Source: Opitutaceae bacterium TAV5
Lineage (GTDB): Bacteria; Verrucomicrobiota; Verrucomicrobiia; Opitutales; Opitutaceae
Assembly (NCBI GenBank): GCA_000242935.3
Contig: CP007053.1
Coordinates: 4,883,001-4,947,000, forward strand
Direction: 5' to 3'
DNA: 64,000 bases
Shown here: piece by piece, positions 16,401 to 25,300 of the stretch
Layout: each line of letters starts with the position of its first letter
Position numbering within the stretch: position 1 is the stretch's first letter
Position numbers and translations under genes: made by a program
Notes under the pieces: generated by a model
What the model saw: the letters and a program-made list of their open reading frames with translations, nothing else
The model's database searches: none
Told to the model about the DNA's origin: nothing

Positions 16401-19395
16401 CCCCGAATCCCGCATCGGCAAGATCGTCCACCGGCAGCAGCCCGCGCTCCAGGCCGTCGAATACGTCGCCGTGCAGATGAAACCCGGCCTCAATCACCTC
16501 GAACTCGTGCAGAGCGATCTCTTCGGCAACGTCCGCGGCCGCTCGCTCATCGACGTCACCGCGCCCGACCGCATGGCCCGGCTCGACGTGACGTTCTCCA
16601 CCCTCGAACCCGCCGCCGACGGACGCACGCCCGTCGAGGTGCGTGTCACCGCCGTCGACGCCGGCGGCATCCCGGTCACCGCCTCGCTCCCGCTCACGCT
16701 CGAAACCACGCTCGGCCGCTGGGAGGTGGAGGACGTCAACGCCCGCGAGCCCGGCACCCAGGTTTTCCTGAAAGACGGCGCCGCGACGTACCGGCTCATC
16801 CCGCCCGTCGAGCCCGGCGAGGCACGCATCGTCGTCTCCAGCGGTGCGATGAAGGCCGAGCGCCGCCTCGCCTTCCTGCCCGAGCTTCGCCCGATGATCG
16901 CCGCGGGCATCATCGAGGGCCGTTTTGCGTTCAACAAGCTGAGTTCCTCGAACATCCTGCCGCTCGATCCCGGCGACGCCTTCGAATCCGAGCTGCGCGA
17001 GTCCGCCGGCATCGGCAGCGACGGCACCGCTTCGGGTCGCGCCGCGTTTTACCTCAAGGGCAAGATCAGCGGCCAGACGCTGCTCACCGTCGCGTACGAT
17101 TCCGACAAGCGGAAGGACGACGTGCGCCTCTTCCGCGACATCGATCCCGACGCGTATTACCCCGTTTACGGCGACTCCTCGGTCAAGGGCTACGACGCGC
17201 AATCCACCGGAAAACTCTACGTGCGCATCGACCACAACCGCTCGTTCCTGCTTCTCGGCGATTTCAACACCCGCGCCGACAACGAGGTCCGCCAGCTCGG
17301 CGACTACAACCGCAGCTTCAACGGCGTGCGCGTGCAGCACGAGACGGCCCGCTTCAGGGGCGGCCTCTGGGCCAGCGACGACAGCACCGACCAGGTGATC
17401 CGCGAAATCCCCGCCAACGGCACCTCCGGTCCCTTCAACTTCTCCACCGGCGACGGCGTCCTCGGCAGCGAGACGGTCGAGATCCTCGTGCGCGACCGCA
17501 ACCAGCGCTCCGTCATCCTCAGGACGACCACGCTGGCGCGCAACGCGGACTACGATTTCGAGCCCTTCTCCGGCCGCCTCCTCCTGCGCCGCCCCGTGGC
17601 GTCCGTCGACGAAAATTTCAACCCGCAGTCGATCCGCATCAGCTACGAGGTCGACACCGGCGGCCCGAAGTTCTGGGTCTACGGCGGCGATGCGCAGGTG
17701 AAGCTCCACGAACGTTTCGAGGTCGGGGCGTCCTTCGCCCGCGACGAAAACCCCGTCGATCCCTACGACCTGCAAAGCGCCAACGCCACCTTCCGCATCG
17801 CGTCCGGCACGTACCTCATGGTCGAGGGCGCGCGCAGCGATTCGCTTCTCGATCCGGCCGACGCCTCCCGCTCCGTCGGCTACGCCGGCCGCATCGACCT
17901 GCGTCACCGGTCCGCGAATACCGAGGCCCGCGTGTATTTCGGCAAGACGGAGGAATCCTTCAACAACCCGGCCTCCACGCTCAATGCCGGCCGCGTCGAG
18001 GGCTCCGCCAAGGTCACGCACCAGCTCGCGCCCCGCACCCAGCTCATCGGCGAAGGCATCTACACCGAAGACATCGCCGGCTCCGGCAACCTCAAGGGTG
18101 TGCGCGCCGACGTGGCCTACACGTTCGAAAACCAGGTGCGCGTCGCCGTCGGCGGGCGTTACAGCGAGGAGACGCAGACGCCGGCCAACCCCGGCGCCGA
18201 CGCCGCCGACACGCCGCTCACGGTTCGCAGCGTGCGCGCCCGGGTGGATACGCCGGTGCCGCGCCTGCCGCAGGCCAACGTTTTTGCCGAGTACGAGCAG
18301 GACGTGGTCGAGAGCGAACAGCGCCTCGTCGCCGCCGGCGGCGCGTACCAGGTCAGCACGAAGACCCGCCTCTACGCGCGGCACGAATTCATCTCGTCGC
18401 TCGGCAGCGATTTCGAGCTCAACACCAGCCAGCAGAACAACCGCACGCTCGTCGGCCTCGAAACCGAGTACCTGCAGGATGCGTATTTTTACAACGAATA
18501 CCGCGTGCTGGATGCGATCGACGGCGGTCAGGCCGAGGCCTCCACCGGCCTGCGCAATCTCTGGAACGTGGCCGACGGACTCCGCCTCAACACCACCTTC
18601 GAGCGCGTCACCCCCTTCGACGGCGACGGCACCAACCGGTCCACCGCCGCCACCGCGGCCTTCGACTACACGCGCCCGGCGGACTGGAAAGCCACCGGCC
18701 GGCTCGAAGGACGCTGGGGCGACTCGTCCGACAACTACCTCAACACCTTCGGCTATGCCCGCAAGCTCGACGAGCAGTGGACGTTCCTCGGCCGCTCGAT
18801 TCTCAACACGCAACTCTACGACGACGCCGCCTCGTCCGATCTCTGGCAGGGGCGTCTCCTCGCTGGCCTCGCCTGGCGGCAGACGGAGAAGGACGAATGG
18901 AACGCGCTCTTCCGCTACGAATACAAATACGAGCGCGGCTCTTCCGCGCTCGGCGACGAGGCCATGCGCCGCCAGGTCCACACCCTCGCCACGAGCGTCA
19001 ATTACCAGCCCGACCGCCGCTGGATCTTTTCCGGCCACTACGCCGGCAAGTTTGTCATCGAGCGCGGCGGTTACGGCGGCTCCACCGATTACTTCGCGCA
19101 CCTCCTCGCCGGTCGCGCCATTTTTGAGATCACCGAAAAGTGGGACGCCGGCCTCAACCTCGCCGTGATGTTCTCGGACAGCTTCCGCAACGCGCAGTAC
19201 GCCGTCGGCCCCGAGATCGGCCGCGTGTTCACCAAAAACGTCCGCATCGGTCTCGGCTACAACCTCGTCGGCTTCACCGACCGGGATTTCGATACCGCCA
19301 GCACCGCGCAGGGCTTGTTCCTGAGCCTGCGCATCAAGTTCGACGAAAACCTCTTCAAATGGGCCAGCTTCAAGAAAACGGAGGACGCGCGATGA
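13426..19395 (+). CDS. DUF11/SdrD-type protein with C-terminal outer-membrane beta-barrel
   Basis: At 1989 residues this is a multidomain surface protein. It has a signal peptide (1-43, ending PARVDAA), then DUF11-like modules (about 60-480 and 618-740, e.g. VLEKTASRDTASIGDSVIYT). A carboxypeptidase-regulatory-like domain (about 488) and an SdrD_B-like domain (about 754, GTVFVDANGNDIQDPGEPG) are also present. An invasin-like Ig domain (about 1055) precedes a region from about 1205 to the end with alternating aromatic and polar strands typical of an outer-membrane barrel (YYPVYGDSSVKG, LYVRIDHNRSFLLLGDFNT, final GLFLSLRIKF). It therefore probably sits in the outer membrane with extracellular or periplasmic Ig modules. 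It starts with GTG at 13426, and its stop overlaps the next gene by 4 bp (ATGA). A role as anchor or translocator for the giant downstream protein is inference. Confidence 0.85.
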   Translation: MTTRLARLPALPARLFAPLACAFACLLACVCALAPARVDAAPPAPGTLIRAQAYLNYIDPVLFIGRETPSNIVRVLVGGAPGLDLQQDNAGTFAPGTYFAFVHTLTNTGNTGGAYTLTPALVAGGGFTPQNLALVIDANANSVVDPGETSLPFAPHAVTLAPGQTLQFIVTGLVPPSAPAAASLQLRIEASLAETGATAINTDTVATGGGELQFFKSVSPSTAACGEEITYTLSGTHNFPAALEPTVIAIDGATVSRVVVRDPLPGNIGLVSILAANGATPLYHFAGTAFHAYVTTAPADLSGVDAVAFAFDTIAPGVSFSVSFRARIGGQATGSIVNLASVYSTRPGGTPLVTVSNPATVSVPSVAPTIRYYDPPFARTVPASRLGNPLYVQVEAGACNERSDTVETVTVVITSSLTGDRETFTATETGPNTGIFRILPSVPSQDAAANPVVAGDGILQTLQRDELTAELTDCGGVTVRATILIDPTGIVYDSRTNRPVAGATVTLIDVTGAGLGSGGSAGGLARVYDEDGVTSVSATQVTGADGLFRYPIVAASTYRLEITPPENYSFPSVIPPGSQPAGRRIHASGSYGGSFPVDLSTGAVFLDVPVDTTVADGFVLEKTASRDTASIGDSVIYTLKLSNSSGAPFRGAYIDDRLPAGFRYERGTTRRDGAPVADPEGGVGPQLRFPVGTLADGDSATFTYRVRLTPGAEKGNGINIAQATSLGPPVLVSNQAQARVRPEAGIFDPSAVIIGTVFVDANGNDIQDPGEPGVPGVRLILEDGTYAITDGEGQYSIYGQRPVAHVLKLDPHTLPPGAKLGGKSPRFAGDPGSRFVDLKNHELHKANFMLVEPTESLYAAIEARRKQIDAWQPEIATALATTFNADGTPTLVSDPQGREAAGVIGSGRALPGPFENVLPAGTLTPANSSLPPSPVAAVPLVDLETVVAGLADAGPGFVDLRHGDTLPYDRVTLRVKGATGAKLELLLNGEPVPESRIGKIVHRQQPALQAVEYVAVQMKPGLNHLELVQSDLFGNVRGRSLIDVTAPDRMARLDVTFSTLEPAADGRTPVEVRVTAVDAGGIPVTASLPLTLETTLGRWEVEDVNAREPGTQVFLKDGAATYRLIPPVEPGEARIVVSSGAMKAERRLAFLPELRPMIAAGIIEGRFAFNKLSSSNILPLDPGDAFESELRESAGIGSDGTASGRAAFYLKGKISGQTLLTVAYDSDKRKDDVRLFRDIDPDAYYPVYGDSSVKGYDAQSTGKLYVRIDHNRSFLLLGDFNTRADNEVRQLGDYNRSFNGVRVQHETARFRGGLWASDDSTDQVIREIPANGTSGPFNFSTGDGVLGSETVEILVRDRNQRSVILRTTTLARNADYDFEPFSGRLLLRRPVASVDENFNPQSIRISYEVDTGGPKFWVYGGDAQVKLHERFEVGASFARDENPVDPYDLQSANATFRIASGTYLMVEGARSDSLLDPADASRSVGYAGRIDLRHRSANTEARVYFGKTEESFNNPASTLNAGRVEGSAKVTHQLAPRTQLIGEGIYTEDIAGSGNLKGVRADVAYTFENQVRVAVGGRYSEETQTPANPGADAADTPLTVRSVRARVDTPVPRLPQANVFAEYEQDVVESEQRLVAAGGAYQVSTKTRLYARHEFISSLGSDFELNTSQQNNRTLVGLETEYLQDAYFYNEYRVLDAIDGGQAEASTGLRNLWNVADGLRLNTTFERVTPFDGDGTNRSTAATAAFDYTRPADWKATGRLEGRWGDSSDNYLNTFGYARKLDEQWTFLGRSILNTQLYDDAASSDLWQGRLLAGLAWRQTEKDEWNALFRYEYKYERGSSALGDEAMRRQVHTLATSVNYQPDRRWIFSGHYAGKFVIERGGYGGSTDYFAHLLAGRAIFEITEKWDAGLNLAVMFSDSFRNAQYAVGPEIGRVFTKNVRIGLGYNLVGFTDRDFDTASTAQGLFLSLRIKFDENLFKWASFKKTEDAR

Positions 19396-22300
19396 ACGTT
19401 TCCTCCGGCAGTTTTTCCGCATCGCGTTTTCCCGGCGTTTCCGTTGTCGCCGCTCTTCTCGCGCTTTGGTTCCTCCCCGCCGCTCAGGCCGCGCCCGCGG
19501 TTTCCGCGACCAACGCCACCGGCTTCGAGGCCGCCGAGGCGGGCCGGTCCTTCATGACCATCGACGGCGTCTGGAACGGTTCGCAGGAGGTGACGGCGAC
19601 CACGGGCGACACCTTTGTCGTCACCTGGACCAACTCCGGCGACGCCACCGCGTTCGATTTCGCCCCGTCCGTGACGCTGCCCGACGGGTTTCACTACGTG
19701 GCCGGCACCGCCACGCTCAACGGCGCCGCCGTCACCGCGACGCAGACCGGCAGCACGCTCGTTTTCAACCTCGGCGGTTTCGACCTCGCCGCCGGCGCGT
19801 CGGCGATCATCCGTTACGGGGTTTATGCCGATGCCTCGGTGCCGGACGGCACGCGCCAGCTTGTCCACCGGCACACCTACGCCCTCACCGACGGCGGCGC
19901 GCTCCTCACGCCTGCGCCCGCCGCCGGCCCGCAGCAGAACATCGTCGTGCAGGCCGGCGCCAGCACGCTGAGCATCACGCCGAGCCAGCAGACCCGCGCC
20001 GTCGGGCAGACCGCGACCTTCACCGTCACGATCACCAACACCGGTCTCGGCGGCCTTTTCGACGTCGTCCTCGACCAGTCCGCCATCGCTCCCGCGAGCG
20101 ACACGCTGCGCCTTCTCACGATCGCGCAGACTTCCCCGGCGGGTCGCCCCGCCGCCGTCTCGGGGACGGGCGGCTCCATCCTCACGCTCGGCTACCTCGC
20201 GCCCGGCGAGTCGTTTTCCGCCACCGTCACCGCCGAGGTCCTGGCCTGCGGCGACATCGTCAACACCGCGGCCACCGACGACCGCGCGCACCGGACCGCC
20301 GCCAGCGGCAAGGCCTCCGTGCAGCTCGATCTTCGCCAGCCGCTCGTCGGCTACTCCGCGCCTTCCGTCACGCTCGATTACAACGTGCCGGTGACCGTGA
20401 CGATCCCGGTCGCCAACACCGGCCTGGGCGACGCCCGCAACTTCACGCTCCACACGACGCTGCCCGGTCTCGGCGTCACGGTTTCCAGCGTCGCCGCCGG
20501 CTGGACGTACAGCGCGACGACCGGCGTATTCACCCTCAATGACAACGGCGGCACCGTCGCCAACGGCGCCACCGCCACGCTGGCCTTCGACCTCGAGGCG
20601 ACCGACATCTGCAACGACTCCGGCGCCGGCTCCGTTTTTTACGAAGCGCGCTACACCAACGGCTGCGACGATCCCTACACCATCCCGCAAGCCATCGGCT
20701 CCATCGCGGCCGCCGCGGACGCGCCTTCGCTGACGTTGTCGAAAACCGTCAGCGCTTCCCGCATCGCCACCGGTGAACCGGGTTCGTGGACGCTGACGCT
20801 TTCCGCCACCCATTTCACCAATATCGCGACCGAATCCATCACGGTCACCGACACGGTTTCTCCGCTGGTCACGATCCTCAACCCCGGCTCGCTGCCCGCG
20901 GGCGTCACCTGGAACGGGACCACACGCACGCTCGCCTGGACGGTGGCCCGCAACACGCTTTCCGCCCCGCAGAGCGTGGAGATCGACTTCGCCGTCAGCG
21001 ACGACCCCTGCGACGCCGGCCAGATCGTCGGCAACACGGCCGGCGTCACGGCCGTGACCACACGGGGTTGCGCGCTCGCCGCCAGCGCCTCCGCCGGTTT
21101 CCTCATCACCAACAATCCCGGACGCTACGCCAACCAGTATTTCAACGTCACCGGAACGCCCGCCGGCGGCATTTACGAGACCGGCGCTCCGACCGCCGAC
21201 AGCACCCGCGACGCCGGTGAGGGCGAGTTCATCCCGTTCGAGGCCAATTACGAATTCGGCGCCGCCTATCCCGGCATCTGGACCGGCACCACCTACGAGG
21301 ACGGTTTCGGCGGCGTCGCCGGCATGACGCTCGTCCCCGGCTCGCTTACGATCCGGCGTGACGGCGGTGCGCCGGTCCCCGTCCCGGCCTCTGCGGTCAC
21401 CACGCTCTCGCCCGGCTTCCGCATAGATCTCGGTTTCCTCGCGCAGGCCGGCTGGTTCGGCTCCGATCCGGTGGCCGGGCACCGCATCACGCTCGATTAC
21501 CAGGTCACCGCGCCCGATGCCGCGCTCGCCGGCGCCGCCACGCGCGCCGTCACGCAACTCACCACGCTCGACCTCGAACTCGGCGACACCGGCACGCCCG
21601 ACGGCTGCGGCGTCACCACGCAGACGAAGTTTACGCAGGGCGCCTTTTATACGATCGGTCGCGCCGTCGCCGCCATCACGCTGTCGATGGCTCCGCAGAT
21701 CGACGTCTGCAAGGAAGAGGCGCTCACGATCACGCTGGACAACGTCGATGCCCACCAGACCGAAAACCTCCTCGTCACGCTCTTCACCGGAACGGCCTTC
21801 ACCTACGATCCGGCGCAGACTCCCGTTTACGGCGACGTCTTCGCCAGCGGCTACGCGATCGCACACAACGCCAACGGCGGCGTCGATCCGTCCTTCACGA
21901 TCACCCGCACTGGCCACGCCGGCGGCACCGGTCCGCTCACCGGCGCCGGCACGATCACGGTGCGCGTCGTCCGCAAGGTCACCGGCACCACGGCCACCAC
22001 CGGCCTCAACGCCGAAGTCCGTTACGACAGCTGGCAGACCGAAGCCGCCGCCGCCCGCGTTTACAGCACGGCGACGGCCTGGGCGCCCCAGCTCGTCCGC
22101 ACCGCCACGCTCGCCCTCACCAGCACGCCGGGCACGCTGCCCGTCACCGGCTCGACCGTAACGTTTGTCAACTACGTCACCAACACCAACGCCGGCACCG
22201 CCTGGGGAGCGAAGCTCGACATCGACCTGCCCGCCGGCCTCGAGATGGATGCCGCGGCCACGCTCGCGACCAACAACGCCAATGCCGGCTTCCCCGTCGC

Positions 22301-25300
22301 CGTCGGCGGACAGCAGCTCGCCTGGGCTCTCGGCGACATCCTGCCGGGCGAGACGCGCGTCATCACGGTCGTGGCCACCGTCGCCGCTACCGGACAATGC
22401 GAGATCGCGCCCAACCCCACCGGCATCCGGGCGAGCTGGGGCTGCGACGGCTCCGCTTTTACGGAGACCGCCCGCGCCCAGCCGGTTTTCGTTTTCCCGC
22501 GAGGCCAGATGCAGGTCGTGCACGACAGCTCCGGCTCGCTCGCGCGCCTCTGCGATCTCGGCGAGGTGATCATCATCGTCCGCAACACCGGAGCGACCGC
22601 CATCCGGGATGCGATCGTCCGGGAAATCCTCCCGTCCGCGCAGGGACTCTCGCTCGAACCCGGCTCCGTGCAGTACAGCGTCAACGGCGGCGGATGGACC
22701 TCCGCCGCCGACCCGTCCGTGAGCGGTGACACCCACACCTGGACGGCGGCGCAGATTCCCGCGCTGGCGAAACTCGTCCCCGTCGGGGCGGAGATCGATG
22801 GCGTCACGACCCACACGGTCCGCATCCGGTTCGCGCTCCGGGCCACCACCGCGCTGGCCGGCACCTCGCCCGTGCTCAACGCCTCGGCCACGGCCACCGT
22901 CGCCTGCGGCGATCTCGTCGATTCGCCCGCGCAGCCGTTTACCATCCCCGTCGACCAGCCCCGCATCGTCGTTGCCAAAACCGGCCGCAACGTCACCGCC
23001 GGGGAGACGGGCTTTGTCGAGACCGTTTACGGCGGCCAGGGTGACGAGATCGAGTGGCGTATCGAAATAAAAAACACAAACACCCGCGACGAGGCCGCGC
23101 ACTTCATCCGCCTTTCCGACGCGCTTTCCGGCAGCGGCGGCACGGCCCTGATCACCGGGCCGGGCCACACCGGCGGCACCGATCTCGCGCCCGGGCAGGT
23201 CATCGCGATCCCCGATCTCGCGCCCGGGGCGAGCGCGGAATACCTGATCACCGAAATCCTCGGCGCCAACTGCGTCACCGCCGATCCCGCGACGTCCGTC
23301 TCCTGGGGCTGCTCCGCCCCCGCCGCCGGCCAGCACAACGCCGTCACCGCGCCCGGCGCGCCGACCGACTCCGCGCGCATCGTCATGCAGCCGAGCATCG
23401 CCGGTGCCGCCGAAATCGCGCAGACCATCACGTATCTGCCCGGCGGCCGCGCCCGCATCGACGTGGAAATCCTCAACCGCGGCGGCAACGCCTTCGACCT
23501 CGTCGTCACCAATACGTTTCCCAACAGCCAGATGGTGCTCGACGAGACGGTCGCGCCGACGTTCGGCAACCACGTGACGACTTACTACCCGACCCGCGAT
23601 TCCGTCATCACCGGCGTCACGTACGACAGCACCACCGACACGGTCGCCCCGAAGTTCACTTTCCGGAACGGCGGCAGCGCCAAACCGATGCTCCGTTACG
23701 GCGACAAGGTCACGCTGACGTATTACGTGCGCTCCACCGTCTTCGACACGGATTTCGCCGACGCCTTCCCCGAACTGGCCACCGAGGACACGCCCAACGG
23801 CCGTGATCCCGCGCCGCCCGCCCCGGGCACCAACACCGTGCGCGTCGATTACCGGAACAGTTGCGCCGGATCCGGTTTTTCTTCCGTCGGCGCCACCATC
23901 GACCTGCGTTCGCCCAACCTCAGTGTGACCGGCGTCGGCCCGAATGGCGGCAACACCGTCATCACCGGCACCGACCCGCAGACTTACACGTTCACGATCA
24001 CCAACGTCGGCGATGCCGACTCGGTGGCCGATTTCATCACCATCGACTTCCCGGTTCTCGGCTCCGGCTGGACGGTGCAGTCGATCACCTTTTCGACGAC
24101 CGGCACCGCCGGCTCCGGCGGCAACAGCGCGAGTCAGGCCGGCGGCGTATGGACACTGACACCCGGACAACTCGGCACCCTGGCGGCGGGGCAGAGCATC
24201 ACCGTCAGCGCCACGCTCGCCTACAGCGGCACGCCCGGTCCGCTCTCGCTCGTCCTGCGCGTGCGCGGCGAGGCGCGCGGGCAGGACCCCGGCGTGTCCG
24301 CCCCGGGCAACTATTCGTACGACCAGCGCGGCCAGCGCATCGTCGGCGTCGAGCTCGCCAAAACGCTCCTCGACTCCACGACCGAGCCCGATTCCGCCGG
24401 CGCCACGGTGTTCGTCGGCGAGGAGGCGACCTTCCGCCTGCGCGCCCGCTTTTTCGGCGCCGAGGCCGACATCACCGGTGTGACGCTCCGCGACACGCCC
24501 GCCGACAGTTCGGGTGGCGGTCTCGCGCATACCGGGCTCGCCTTCGTTCGCAGCGCGGCGACAACGGACAACAAGGTCGCGACCACCCTCGCGGCTCCGG
24601 TGCCGGTGGCCGCTCCGGCCAGCGTCGCGGCCAGCCGCGTCAACCATACCGCCGCCAGCATCAGCCAGGCCGACGTCCTCGCCGGCGATGCCGTCATCGA
24701 GAACGACCTCACCGTCCGCGTCCTCAACCTTGCGGCCAACACCGACGGCAAGACCCTGCGCAACAACCTCGGCCTGGAGTTCACCTATCTCGGCCAGCGT
24801 TTCCGCAGCAACGACAGCGACGACGGTTTCAGCGCCAGCGGTTCGCCGGCCTCGTCGGCCAACCTTCACCGGCAATCCGACCTGACCGTCCGCCGCCCGC
24901 AGCTCGCCGTCGAAAAAACGGTTCGCAACGTCACGCTCTCCGGCGCGTTCGCGGCCACGGCCGGCGGCCAGGCCGGCGACGTGATCGAGTACCGGCTCGT
25001 CGTCACCAATCCCGCCGCTGCCGGCGCTCCGCTCTACAACCTCGTCGTCACCGACACCGTGCCCGCGCCGTTCAGTCTCGATGCCGGCACGGTCGGGGCC
25101 GACACCACCGGCGGCGGCACGGTCGACGTCGCCAGCACCGGCGGAGTGACCGGCGGCCCCGGCGGGACGCTCGCGCTCGACGAGACCAACACGCCGGTCC
25201 CCGACGCCGGCCGCAACCTCGCCCGCCTCGACCCCGGCCGGAGTGTGACGATCCTCTACCGCGGCACGCTCGAAGCGACCGTCAACCCCAGCCAGACGCT

